A stretch of DNA of 64,000 bases from contig NZ_CP113431.1 of NCBI RefSeq assembly GCF_030506255.1, forward strand, positions 2,420,001 to 2,484,000, written 5' to 3'. The stretch comes from Nocardioides sp. Arc9.136 (GTDB taxonomy: Bacteria; Actinomycetota; Actinomycetes; Propionibacteriales; Nocardioidaceae). The translations under genes were made by a program, and so were the position numbers. The notes under the pieces are model-generated. The model saw only the letters and a program-made list of their open reading frames with translations. It was not told where the DNA came from and searched no databases. Of this stretch, positions 40,598-48,709 are shown in pieces (the stretch's first letter is position 1; each line of letters opens with the position of its first letter).

Positions 40598-40915
40598 GTG
40601 TCCTCCTGGTGGCTACGTGGCCGGCGGCCCCGACGCCTCCCCGGATCGGTTCCGGAAATGACGAAAGGCCTCCGCTGACGCAAGCGGAGGCCTGTCACTG
40701 CCCATCACCACGGCGCCACGCACGACGTACGTGCAGGTGCCACGGCCGGAGCCTTCAGGACCGGACCCGACGACCTGTGCCCGAGTGGTGCTGGGTGCTG
40801 CTGGGCGGCGGTCGCTGCGGGTGGGAGACGGATGGTGCTGGTCCCCGCTTGTGGATCTGCTCCCCGGTCCAGGCACGCCTGGCCCAGGTCACTGATCGGT
40901 CAACACGGAAGACTA
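40598..40915 (-). promoter_or_regulatory. Long infC leader region with weak promoter
   Basis: No gene lies between the SseB-like gene and infC. TAGTCT (minus strand, 40915-40910) fits a -10, giving a leader of about 305 bases, although its -35 is poor. The leader contains the terminator-like hairpin at 40666-40693 and a smaller GCACG/CGTGC stem near 40720. Leaders of this operon are autoregulatory targets in Firmicutes (L20); whether this one is related cannot be judged by eye. Confidence 0.45.
40666..40693 (-). terminator. Terminator-like hairpin in the infC leader (possible attenuator)
   Basis: A perfect 11-base stem AGGCCTCCGCT/AGCGGAGGCCT closes on a six-base loop. Read toward infC it is followed by TTCGTCATTT, a modest U-rich tail. 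It ends about 70 bases before the infC start and far downstream of the likely promoter, so it is inside the transcript. That position suggests controlled premature termination. Confidence 0.6.
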
Positions 40916-40920
40916 GCCGA

Positions 40921-41436
40921 TCATTCCGTCCCGGGCCGAATCCATGCCTGCCGGTCGCCCACCCGCGCCAGCGTCCACCCGGCCGCCAGGGCGTGCAGGT
41001 CCTCGCCCTCGACGACCAACCGCACCGGGCCGGCCACGTCGACCAGGAGCGCGACGGCGCCCTCCTGCACCGCCGACTGCGCGGCGACCCGGGCGGGCAC
41101 CGGCACCGGGCGCGCCGCCGGGTCCCACGCCGCCATCGCCGCGGTGCCGGAGAAGGCGAGCAGCGCGAGCCGGCCGTCGGCACCGGTGAGCAGCACGGCC
41201 GCCATGTCGGAGGTCTTGTCGTGGGCCAGCCCGTGCTCGTCGACCTCGACCTCGCCGAGCACCGCCACCACCGGCACGAGGAGCCGGCACGTGGTCAGGG
41301 CGGCGAGCACGTCGCCGTACCGCGCGCGGTCCGTCGCGTACGCCGTGGCCGCCGCGACGAGCCCGGGCGGCGCCCCGCCGTCGTCGTCGGGGAAGCCGGG
41401 GCCCAGGAGCCGCTTCTGGTCGGGACGCTCGCTCAC
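40921..41436 (-). CDS. SseB-family protein
   Basis: A 171-residue cytoplasmic protein resembling the SseB N-terminal domain: LAALTTCRLLVPVVAVLGEV, DKTSDMAAVLLTGADGRLALLAFSG, and AAQSAVQEGAVALLVDVAGP. GTG at 41436 was chosen since upstream sequence is non-coding. Such proteins are common next to translation genes in actinobacteria; no biochemical role is established. It lies immediately upstream of infC in the same direction. Confidence 0.82.
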   Translation of the reverse strand: MSERPDQKRLLGPGFPDDDGGAPPGLVAAATAYATDRARYGDVLAALTTCRLLVPVVAVLGEVEVDEHGLAHDKTSDMAAVLLTGADGRLALLAFSGTAAMAAWDPAARPVPVPARVAAQSAVQEGAVALLVDVAGPVRLVVEGEDLHALAAGWTLARVGDRQAWIRPGTE

Positions 41437-41489
41437 GCCCGTGATGGTCTCAGACGCGCGACCGGCACGCCCAAAGTCGAGCGAGTCGC

Positions 41490-41518
41490 TTGATTTAAGT
41501 ACCCAACTTCCGTAGACA
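41490..41518 (+). promoter_or_regulatory. ssu operon promoter, leaderless
   Basis: TTGATT (41490-41495) and TAGACA (41513-41518) are 17 bases apart, and the ATG of ssuC follows seven bases later, so transcription should begin at or next to the start codon. AAGT-N5-ACTT (41497-41509), an inverted repeat inside the spacer, is a possible operator for a sulfur regulator. Confidence 0.65.
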
Positions 41519-41525
41519 TACGCCC

Positions 41526-42353
41526 ATGGACACGACCACCGCCGTCGCCGGCGTCCCCGCCGGCGCACGCCTGCAGCAGGCGTCGCCCCCGAGGCGGCGC
41601 CGCCGGGCACCCCTGCACCTGCTCCGTCGATGGGTGTCCCCCGTCGCACTCGTCGCCCTGTGGCAGCTGGCCTCCTCGACCGGGGTGCTGGACGAGCGCA
41701 AGCTCGCCTCCCCCGCGCAGGTCGCGACCACCGCGCTCGACCTGGTCCAGGCCGGCACGCTGGGCACCCAGACGCTCATCTCGCTGCAGCGGGTCGGCCT
41801 CGGCTTCGCGATCGGCGCCACGATCGGCCTGGCGCTCGCCGTGGTCGCCGGGCTCAGCCGCGTGGGCGAGGACGCGATCGACCCGCCCATGCAGATGCTC
41901 CGGACGCTGCCGCACTTCGGACTCGTCACGCTCTTCATCATCTGGTTCGGGATCGGGGAGACGCCGAAGGTGGCGCTCATCGCGCTGGGAGCGACGTTCC
42001 CGCTCTACCTCAACACGCTCGGCGGCATCCGCGGCATCGAGCGCAAGACCCTCGAGGCCGCCCAGGCGCTGCACCTCACCTGGGCGCAGCGGATCCGGCA
42101 CGTCGTCATCCCCGGCGCGCTGCCCCAGACCCTGGTGGGCCTGCGGCAGAGCCTCGGCATCGCGTGGCTGTCGCTGATCGTCGCGGAGACCATCGCCTCC
42201 CAGTCCGGACTCGGATACATGATCAACCACGCCAAGGACTTCCTCCAGACCGACGTCATCGTCGTCGGCCTCGCCGTCTACAGCCTGCTCGGTCTCGCCA
42301 CCGACGCCGTCGTCCGCTACCTCGAGAGGAAGGCCCTCGCATGGCGCTCCTGA
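41526..42353 (+). CDS. ssuC: Alkanesulfonate ABC transporter permease
   Basis: A 275-residue membrane subunit with about six helices after a basic N-terminus. The ABC permease signature is LEAAQALHLTWAQRIRHVVIPGALPQTLVGLRQ region (EAA loop, residues about 178-200). Close to SsuC/TauC. It leads the ssuCBAD operon and overlaps ssuB by 13 bases. No ribosome site precedes the ATG, in agreement with the leaderless promoter. Confidence 0.9.
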   Translation: MDTTTAVAGVPAGARLQQASPPRRRRRAPLHLLRRWVSPVALVALWQLASSTGVLDERKLASPAQVATTALDLVQAGTLGTQTLISLQRVGLGFAIGATIGLALAVVAGLSRVGEDAIDPPMQMLRTLPHFGLVTLFIIWFGIGETPKVALIALGATFPLYLNTLGGIRGIERKTLEAAQALHLTWAQRIRHVVIPGALPQTLVGLRQSLGIAWLSLIVAETIASQSGLGYMINHAKDFLQTDVIVVGLAVYSLLGLATDAVVRYLERKALAWRS

Positions 42354-43195
42354 CCCCCGGCACGACCACCGCCACCCCGCCCGCTCCCCCGTCGCCCGGC
42401 GGTGAGCACGTCGCCCGCGTGCGCCGCCACAACCGCTCCTTCGGCGACACCCACGTCCTGCGCGACATCGACCTCGACGTCCGGCACGGCGAGATCGTCG
42501 CCCTCCTGGGCCGCAGCGGCTGCGGCAAGTCGACCCTCCTGCGCAGCCTCGCGCACCTCGACCCGGCCCCGGCCGGCGAGATCGAGGTCAACGGCCGCAC
42601 CGGCGTCGCCTTCCAGGAGCCGCGCCTGCTCAACTGGCGCACGGTCCAGCAGAACGTCGCGCTGGCCCTGCTCAACAGCCCCGAGCGCAAGCAGCGCTTC
42701 ACGCTCGCCGAGGAGACCCTCGCCGAGGTCGGGCTCGGCGCGAAGCTGGACGCCTGGCCCCTGCAGCTCTCCGGCGGCCAGGCCCAGCGGGTGTCCCTGG
42801 CCCGGGCACTGGTGAGCAACCCGGCGCTGCTGCTGCTCGACGAGCCGTTCAGCGCCCTCGACGCCCTGACCCGGATCGAGATGCACCAGCTCGTCATCGA
42901 GCTGTGGCGTCGCCACTCCATGGCGATCCTGCTCGTCACCCACGACGTGGACGAGGCGCTCGCGCTCGCCGACCGGATGGTCGTGATGGACGAGGGACGG
43001 ATCGCCCGCACCTGGGAGATCTCCCTGCCGCGGTCGGACCGCGCCCCCTCCCAGCCGGACATCGCCCGGACCCGCGCCGAGGTGCTCGGGGCCCTCGGCG
43101 TCAAGCCCACCCCGCCGAACCCCCGACGGGACCCCGTCACCGGGGAGCTCGGCCCCGCCCACCCCACCCAGCCCGCGAAGCGAGGAGCAGCATGA
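42341..43195 (+). CDS. ssuB: Alkanesulfonate ABC transporter ATPase
   Basis: A 284-residue ATP-binding subunit. Walker A is GRSGCGKST, the Q-loop FQEPRLLNW is the typical SsuB/TauB form, signature LSGGQAQRVSLARAL, Walker B LLLLDEPFSALD, and switch His in VTHDVDEAL. A Pro-rich C-terminal extension (KPTPPNPRRDPVTGEL) is outside the ATPase. ATG at 42341 lies inside the end of ssuC. Confidence 0.92.
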   Translation: MALLTPGTTTATPPAPPSPGGEHVARVRRHNRSFGDTHVLRDIDLDVRHGEIVALLGRSGCGKSTLLRSLAHLDPAPAGEIEVNGRTGVAFQEPRLLNWRTVQQNVALALLNSPERKQRFTLAEETLAEVGLGAKLDAWPLQLSGGQAQRVSLARALVSNPALLLLDEPFSALDALTRIEMHQLVIELWRRHSMAILLVTHDVDEALALADRMVVMDEGRIARTWEISLPRSDRAPSQPDIARTRAEVLGALGVKPTPPNPRRDPVTGELGPAHPTQPAKRGAA

Positions 43196-44238
43196 CCCGC
43201 ACCACCACCCCGAGGCCCGGCCGCCGGCGCGGCCTGCGCACCGCCCTGACCGCGGTGCTCGCCGCCACGACCCTGGCGCTCGCCGCCTGCGGCGGCTCGG
43301 CGACCGGCAACGAGGCCGCCGTGGGCGACGACGGCGAGGTCGACCTCTCCCAGGTGACCCTGATCGTCGGCGACCAGAAGGGCACCAGCGCCAAGGCGCT
43401 GCTGACCGCCGCCGGCCTCGACGACACCGAGTACGCCATCGAGTGGAAGGAGTTCACCTCCGGCCCGCCGATCCTCGAGGCCCTCAACTCCGACGCGATC
43501 CACGTCGGCATGGTCGGCAACACCCCACCGGTCTTCGCGGCCGCCGCCGGCGGCACCTTCAAGATGGTGGCCACCGCCTCCTACACCGGCAAGGGCGACA
43601 CCATCCTGGTGCCGAAGGACTCCACCATCCAGGACGTCTCGGAGCTGAAGGGCAAGAAGGTCGCCGTCGCCGAGGGGAGCTCGGCCAACTACAACCTGCT
43701 CGCCCAGCTTGAGGAGGCCGGCCTGACCTACGACGACATCGAGGTCCAGAACCTCCAGCCCGCCGACGCGCTCGCGGCGTTCGCCAACGGCCACGTCGAC
43801 GCCTGGGCCGTGTGGGACCCCTACACCTCCCAGGCCGTGGTCGACGAGGGCGCACGCGTCCTCGTCGACGGCGACGGGCTGGTCAACGGACTGAACTTCC
43901 AGGTCGCCTCGCAGTCCGCACTCGACGACGAGGCCACCACGGCGGCGCTCGAGGACTACCTGACCCGGATCACCAAGGCCCAGATCTGGTCGGCGGAGAA
44001 CCAGCAGGACTGGGCGAAGGTGTGGGCCGAGCAGACCGGCCTGAGCGAGGAGGTCACCCTCGCCGCCGCGAAGAACCGCCCCGTGACACCGCAGCCGATC
44101 GACCAGGAGGTCATCGACTCCGAGCAGCAGATGGCCGACACCTTCACCGCCAACGGGCTGATCCCCGAGGAGGTCGACGTGTCGGGCTTCTTCAGCGACC
44201 AGTTCGCGGACGCGACCACCGGCGACGCCGTCCAGTGA
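43192..44238 (+). CDS. ssuA: Alkanesulfonate-binding lipoprotein
   Basis: A 348-residue substrate-binding protein with a twin-Arg-rich signal region (PGRRRGLRTA) and lipobox LAAC at Cys33. The mature part has LIVGDQKGTSAKALL, IHVGMVGNTPPVFAAAAG and VAVAEGSSANYNLLAQLEEAGL, as in SsuA/TauA-type proteins. ATG follows GAGGAG and overlaps the ssuB stop (ATGA). Confidence 0.92.
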   Translation: MTRTTTPRPGRRRGLRTALTAVLAATTLALAACGGSATGNEAAVGDDGEVDLSQVTLIVGDQKGTSAKALLTAAGLDDTEYAIEWKEFTSGPPILEALNSDAIHVGMVGNTPPVFAAAAGGTFKMVATASYTGKGDTILVPKDSTIQDVSELKGKKVAVAEGSSANYNLLAQLEEAGLTYDDIEVQNLQPADALAAFANGHVDAWAVWDPYTSQAVVDEGARVLVDGDGLVNGLNFQVASQSALDDEATTAALEDYLTRITKAQIWSAENQQDWAKVWAEQTGLSEEVTLAAAKNRPVTPQPIDQEVIDSEQQMADTFTANGLIPEEVDVSGFFSDQFADATTGDAVQ

Positions 44239-45419
44239 CCGCACCGCTGACGCTGCACTGGTTCCTGCCGACCTCCGGCGACAGCCGGGGGTTGGTGGGT
44301 GCCGGGCAGGGCGTCCCCCACGACCTCACCACCGGGCTCGCGGACACCCTCGGGGACTCGGTGCGCGACCGGTTCCGGCCCCCGACCCTCGACTACCTCG
44401 CCGACGTCGCGCGGACCGCCGAGAAGCTCGGGTTCGAGGGCGTGCTCACGCCGACCGGCACCTTCTGCGAGGACGCGTGGCTGACCACCGCCGCGCTCGT
44501 GCGGGAGACCACCCGGCTGAAGTTCCTCGTGGCCTTCCGCCCCGGCGTGGTCAACCCGGTGCTCGCCGCCCAGATGGCGGCCACCTACCAGCGCATCTCG
44601 GACGGGCGGCTGATGCTCAACGTCGTCACCGGCGGGGAGCCCAAGGAGCAGGCCCGGTTCGGCGACCTCGCACCCAAGGACGAGCGTTACGCCCGCACCG
44701 ACGAGTTCCTCGAGGTCGTCCGCGGCACCTGGTCGCAGGCGCCGTACGACTTCGAGGGCACGCACTACCGCGCCGAGGGCGCGCTGGTCAGCGGCGGGAT
44801 CGACCCGGTCCCGCCCGTCTACTTCGGCGGCTCGTCCGCAGCGGCAGGTCCGGTGGCCGCTCGGCACGCCGACGTCTACCTGACCTGGGGCGAGCCGCCG
44901 GACCAGGTGGCCGAGAAGGTCGCCTGGGTCCGGGACCTGGCCGCGGCGCAGGGGCGCACGATGCGCTTCGGGCTGCGGGTGCACACGCTGTCGCGGGACA
45001 CCTCCGAGGACGCCTGGCGGCACGCGCAGTGGCTGCTCGACGGGCTCGACCCGGCGACGGTCGAGGCTGCCCAGGCCGCGCAGGCACGCAGCGAGTCGAC
45101 CGGCCAGCAGCGCATGTCCGCGCTGCGCCGGTCGGGCGCGTCGTACTCCTCGGCGCACGACCTGGAGGTCCACCCCGGCCTCTGGTCGGGCGTCGGGCTG
45201 GTGCGCGGCGGTGCCGGCACCTCGCTGGTGGGCAGCCACGAGGAGGTCGCCGACCTCGTCGAGGCCTACCACCGCGCCGGCATCGACGAGCTGGTGCTCT
45301 CGGGCTACCCGCACGTGGAGGAGGCCTACTGGTTCGCCGAGGGGGTCGTCCCGCACCTGCGTCGTCGGGGCCTGCTCGGCGCGGCCGCCGGCGCGGCCCC
45401 GGCCCTGGCGCCCGCCTGA
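44235..45419 (+). CDS. ssuD: FMNH2-dependent alkanesulfonate monooxygenase
   Basis: A 394-residue luciferase-fold TIM barrel that releases sulfite from alkanesulfonates. Family regions are HWFLPTSGDSR, GVLTPTGTFCEDAW, FLVAFRPGVVNPVLAAQMAAT, LNVVTGGEPKEQARFGD and YFGGSSAAA. GTG at 44235 overlaps the ssuA stop. The FMN reductase partner (SsuE) is not in this window, so it must be encoded elsewhere. Confidence 0.92.
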   Translation: MTAPLTLHWFLPTSGDSRGLVGAGQGVPHDLTTGLADTLGDSVRDRFRPPTLDYLADVARTAEKLGFEGVLTPTGTFCEDAWLTTAALVRETTRLKFLVAFRPGVVNPVLAAQMAATYQRISDGRLMLNVVTGGEPKEQARFGDLAPKDERYARTDEFLEVVRGTWSQAPYDFEGTHYRAEGALVSGGIDPVPPVYFGGSSAAAGPVAARHADVYLTWGEPPDQVAEKVAWVRDLAAAQGRTMRFGLRVHTLSRDTSEDAWRHAQWLLDGLDPATVEAAQAAQARSESTGQQRMSALRRSGASYSSAHDLEVHPGLWSGVGLVRGGAGTSLVGSHEEVADLVEAYHRAGIDELVLSGYPHVEEAYWFAEGVVPHLRRRGLLGAAAGAAPALAPA

Positions 45420-45434
45420 CCGCCACCGGACCGG

Positions 45435-45458
45435 CCTGCTCGGCGCTCCTGGAGCAGG
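45435..45458 (+). terminator. Weak hairpin after ssuD
   Basis: CCTGCTC (45435-45441) and GAGCAGG (45452-45458) form a seven-base stem with a 10-base loop shortly after the ssuD stop. No U-run follows. It is the only candidate end for the ssu transcript. Confidence 0.35.
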
Positions 45459-45487
45459 TACGCCGGGCCGCGTGGCAGGCTGGTCCC

Positions 45488-45934
45488 GTGGACGACGCGA
45501 CGTGGGCCGCCCTCGCACTCACCCTGACCGTGCTCGGGGCGGTGTGGACCTGGCACGCGTTCCGGCGACGCGGGCTGGCCTCCGGGCTGCGCGGCGCGGG
45601 CCTGACCCTGCTGCCGGTCGCGGCGTACCTCACCGACACCCTGCGGATGTTCACCCGGATCGGCACCGCCGTCGGCGACTGGGCCACCGGCCTGGTGCTC
45701 AGCCCCGTGGTCTGGTCCGGCATCGTCCTGGCGGGCGTCGCCGCGGTGCTGCTGGTGGTCTCGGGCGTGGTCCGCGACCGTGAGCGCGCCAAGGCCGTGG
45801 ACGGCGCGCCGCGGTCCGACCCCGAGCCGCGCCGGGCGACGGGCAAGGGGAAGCCCGCGATCGGCACGCCCGACGGCGGCGACGACGACCTCGCCGACAT
45901 CGAGGCGCTGCTGCGCAAGCGCGGCATCTCCTGA
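45488..45934 (+). CDS. Small membrane protein of unknown function
   Basis: A 148-residue protein with hydrophobic segments at about residues 5-20 (ALALTLTVLGAVW), 37-50 and 72-92 (VVWSGIVLAGVAAVLLVVSG), then a charged cytoplasmic tail ending DDLADIEALLRKRGIS, a conserved-looking helix. I recognise no family function. GTG at 45488 is the only reasonable start. The last 30 bases overlap with a probable promoter for the next gene. Confidence 0.68.
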   Translation: MDDATWAALALTLTVLGAVWTWHAFRRRGLASGLRGAGLTLLPVAAYLTDTLRMFTRIGTAVGDWATGLVLSPVVWSGIVLAGVAAVLLVVSGVVRDRERAKAVDGAPRSDPEPRRATGKGKPAIGTPDGGDDDLADIEALLRKRGIS

Positions 45935-45959
45935 CCGGGGTGACCGCGTCTCCTAGGCT
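45931..45959 (+). promoter_or_regulatory. Leaderless promoter for the PLP enzyme gene
   Basis: CTGACC (45931-45936) and TAGGCT (45954-45959) are 17 bases apart and the ATG at 45966 follows six bases later. Transcription should start at the ATG; no ribosome site is present. Confidence 0.55.
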
Positions 45960-45965
45960 CCTGCG

Positions 45966-47186
45966 ATGACCCACCTCGACGACGTCAGCCGCAACCGGCT
46001 CTGGACCCGGCTCTCCACGGCCGTCGCGGCCACCGAGGGAGACCTGCCGACCCCCGTCGTGGTGGTCGACCTCGACGCCTTCGACACCAACGCCGCCGAC
46101 CTGGTGCGCCGGGCCGGCGGCAAGCCGGTCCGCGTCGCGTCCAAGTCCATCCGGGTCCCCGCGCTGCTGCGCCGGGCGCTGGCGACCGAGGGCTTCCAGG
46201 GCGTGCTCGCCTACACCTTGCGCGAGGCGCTGTGGCTGGAGGAGCAGGGCGTCACCGATGACGTGCTCGTGGCGTACCCCACCGTCGACCGCGGCGCGCT
46301 CGCCCGGCTCGTGTCCTCCCCCGCTGCCGCGGCCCACGTGACGCTGATGGTCGACGACGTCGCCCACCTCGACGTCGTGGACTCGGTCCGGGCCTCCTCC
46401 GCCGTCCCCGTCCGGGTCGCGCTGGAGGTCGACGCCGGCCTGTGGGTGCGCGGGCGGCACGTCGGGCCCAAGCGCAGCCCCCTGCACGACCCCGAGGACG
46501 TCGCCCGGCTGGCGCGCGACGTCCTGGAGCGACCGGGCTTCCGGCTCGTGGGCGTGATGACGTACGAGGGCCAGGTCGCGGGCGTGCCGGACGCGGTGCC
46601 GACCAGCCGCGCCCGCTCGACGGTCGTGCGCGGCCTGAAGGCGGCCTCCCGCACCCAGCTCTCCGAGCGCCGGCGGGCGGTCGCGGACGCGCTCGCTCCG
46701 CTGGTCGACCTCGAGCTGTGGAACGGTGGCGGTTCGGGATCGGTGGAGTCGACCGTCGCGGACCCGGTCGTGACCGAGGTCGCCGCCGGCTCGGGCCTGC
46801 TCGTGCCGACCCTGTTCGACCACTACCGCTCCTTCGACCCGCGCCCGGCGGCGTACTACGGCGTGCCGGTGGTCCGTCGCCCGTCGGCGGACGTCGCGAC
46901 CGTGCACGGTGGCGGCTTCGCGGCCTCGGGCGCCGCCGGCCGGGACCGGCTGCCGACGCCGTGGGCGCCGGCCGGCCTCCGGCTCACCGGACTCGAGGGC
47001 GCCGGCGAGGTGCAGACGCCCCTGACCGGCCCCACCGCCGGCCGCCTCTCGATCGGCGACCTGGTGTGGTTCCGGCACGCCAAGTCCGGGGAGCTCTTCG
47101 AGCACACCGACCGCGTCCACCTGCTGCGCGGCGACCGGTTCGTCGAGGAGGTCCCCACCTACCGTGGGCACGGCCTCGTCTTCTGA
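45966..47186 (+). CDS. PLP-dependent D-amino-acid aldolase/deaminase-like enzyme
   Basis: A 406-residue fold-type III PLP protein related to D-threonine aldolase and D-serine dehydratase. TPVVVVDLDAFDTNAADL opens the alanine-racemase-like barrel; Lys in RVASKSIRVP should bind PLP; LWNGGGSGS binds the phosphate. The C-terminal DSD1-like domain contains HGGGFAASG and WFRHAKSGELFEH, whose His residues could bind zinc. The exact substrate is uncertain. It starts at a leaderless-type promoter and overlaps the next gene by 23 bases. Confidence 0.82.
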   Translation: MTHLDDVSRNRLWTRLSTAVAATEGDLPTPVVVVDLDAFDTNAADLVRRAGGKPVRVASKSIRVPALLRRALATEGFQGVLAYTLREALWLEEQGVTDDVLVAYPTVDRGALARLVSSPAAAAHVTLMVDDVAHLDVVDSVRASSAVPVRVALEVDAGLWVRGRHVGPKRSPLHDPEDVARLARDVLERPGFRLVGVMTYEGQVAGVPDAVPTSRARSTVVRGLKAASRTQLSERRRAVADALAPLVDLELWNGGGSGSVESTVADPVVTEVAAGSGLLVPTLFDHYRSFDPRPAAYYGVPVVRRPSADVATVHGGGFAASGAAGRDRLPTPWAPAGLRLTGLEGAGEVQTPLTGPTAGRLSIGDLVWFRHAKSGELFEHTDRVHLLRGDRFVEEVPTYRGHGLVF

Positions 47187-47745
47187 CCCGGCCGCGGTCG
47201 TCCTGGGGCTGGCCCGGGCGCGCCCGGCCACCCTGGGCGGCGGCCGCCTCGTCTGCGTCGACGGACCGGCGGGCTCGGGCAAGACGACGCTGGCCGGGCG
47301 GATCGGCGCCCTCGGCGACGCGCCGGTGCTGCACATGGACGACCTGTACGACGGCTGGGACGGCCTGCCCCGCGTCGGCGACCAGCTCGGCACGCTCCTC
47401 CTCCCGCTCGCGCGGGGCGAGGCCGGCCGCTACCGACGCTACGACTGGCACGCCGGCGCGTACGCCGGGACGGTCACGGTGCCGCCCGCCCCGCTGCGCG
47501 TGCTCGAGGGCGTGGGCGCCGGCTCCGCGGCGTACGCCGCCCTGGCCACGGTCCTGGTGTGGGTCGAGGCCCCGGCCGACCTGCGCCTGGCCCGCGGCCT
47601 CGCCCGCGACGGCGCCGCCGTCGAGCCGCACTGGCACCGCTGGGGGGTGGCGGAGGCGGCCCACTTCGCCGCCGACGGGACCCGGGCGCGCGCCGACGTG
47701 CTGGTGGACGGGACCGGCCGCACCCCCGCCGTCCACCTAGGGTGA
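47164..47745 (+). CDS. P-loop NTPase, uridine-kinase-like
   Basis: A 193-residue protein with Walker A GPAGSGKTTLAGR (about residues 34-46) and HMDDLYDGWDGLP, the acceptor-binding region of uridine-kinase-like phosphotransferases, then YDWHAGAYAG. The substrate is not known. GTG at 47164 lies within the end of the preceding gene. It is probably translated from the same message. Confidence 0.8.
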   Translation: MGTASSSDPAAVVLGLARARPATLGGGRLVCVDGPAGSGKTTLAGRIGALGDAPVLHMDDLYDGWDGLPRVGDQLGTLLLPLARGEAGRYRRYDWHAGAYAGTVTVPPAPLRVLEGVGAGSAAYAALATVLVWVEAPADLRLARGLARDGAAVEPHWHRWGVAEAAHFAADGTRARADVLVDGTGRTPAVHLG

Positions 47746-47749
47746 CCAG

Positions 47750-48667
47750 GTGCTCCCTCCCAGCGGCGAACAGTTCGAGATCGAGGGCGGCGGCTACCGC
47801 GCCGTCGTGACCGAGAGCGGCGCAGCGCTGCGCGGCCTCTCCTTCCGCGGGCGCGACCTGGTCGACGGGTTCGGCGAGGACGAGATGTCCGCCGGCGGGC
47901 GCGGGCAGCTCCTCGTGCCCTGGCCCAACCGGGTCCGCGACGGGCAGTACGCCTTCGCCGGACGCGACCTCCAGCTGCCGCTCACCGAGCCTGCCCGGCA
48001 CAACGCCTCCCACGGGCTGGCCCGCTGGGTCGCCTGGAGCGTCGAGGAGCACACCGGCCACTCGGTCTCGCTGCAGTACCGCCTGATGGCGCAGACCGGC
48101 TACCCCTGGACCCTCGACCTGCACGTCGCCTACGACCTCTCCGCCGACGGGCTCACCGTCACCCAGACGGCGACGAACGACTCCGGCGCGCCCGCGCCGT
48201 ACGCGTCCGGCGCGCACCCGTACCTGCGCGTCGGCGACGGCCCGGTCGACACCTGGGAGCTCACGCTCCCGGCGGCGACCCGCCTGCTGGTCGACGACGA
48301 GCGGCTGCTGCCGGTCGGGCGCGAGGCGGTCGAGGGCACGGCGTACGACTTCCGCGTGGCGCGGCCCCTGCGCGACCTCGCGCTCAACCACTGCTTCACC
48401 GACCTCCAGCGCGACCCGGAGGGGAACACCACCGCGGTGCTGCGCGACCCCGCGAGCGGCGACGGCGTCACGCTCTGGGTCGACGGCCACCACCCGTGGC
48501 TCCTGCTCTACACCGCCGACGACGTGCCGGCCACCGCCCGCCGGTCACTGGCCGTCGAGCCGATGACGGCACCGCCGGACGCCCTGCGCTCCGGCGAGGA
48601 CCTCTTCACCCTCGCCCCCGACGAGACCGTCTCCGTGGTCTGGGGCATCCGCGCGCTCGAGGACTGA
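47750..48667 (+). CDS. Aldose 1-epimerase family protein, second copy
   Basis: A 305-residue galactose-mutarotase-fold protein with LLVPWPNRVRDGQYAF, NASHGLARWVAW, YASGAHPYLRV and VEPMTAPPDALRSGEDL. It is clearly related to the protein at 23035 (same PWPNRV and VEPMT blocks) but sits in an unrelated neighbourhood, so it is probably the housekeeping enzyme. GTG at 47750 follows the kinase stop by four bases. Confidence 0.9.
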   Translation: MLPPSGEQFEIEGGGYRAVVTESGAALRGLSFRGRDLVDGFGEDEMSAGGRGQLLVPWPNRVRDGQYAFAGRDLQLPLTEPARHNASHGLARWVAWSVEEHTGHSVSLQYRLMAQTGYPWTLDLHVAYDLSADGLTVTQTATNDSGAPAPYASGAHPYLRVGDGPVDTWELTLPAATRLLVDDERLLPVGREAVEGTAYDFRVARPLRDLALNHCFTDLQRDPEGNTTAVLRDPASGDGVTLWVDGHHPWLLLYTADDVPATARRSLAVEPMTAPPDALRSGEDLFTLAPDETVSVVWGIRALED

Positions 48668-48676
48668 CCGGGCCGG

Positions 48677-48709
48677 AGGGCCCTCGACCGGTCCGGGGTC
48701 GGCGGCCCT
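48677..48709. terminator. Bidirectional terminator hairpin
   Basis: Two stacked stems, AGGGCC/GGCCCT (48677-48682, 48704-48709) and CGACC/GGTCG (48685-48689, 48697-48701), are separated by a 2x2 internal loop and closed by seven bases. It lies between the convergent epimerase and TetR genes and could stop both. Confidence 0.5.
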
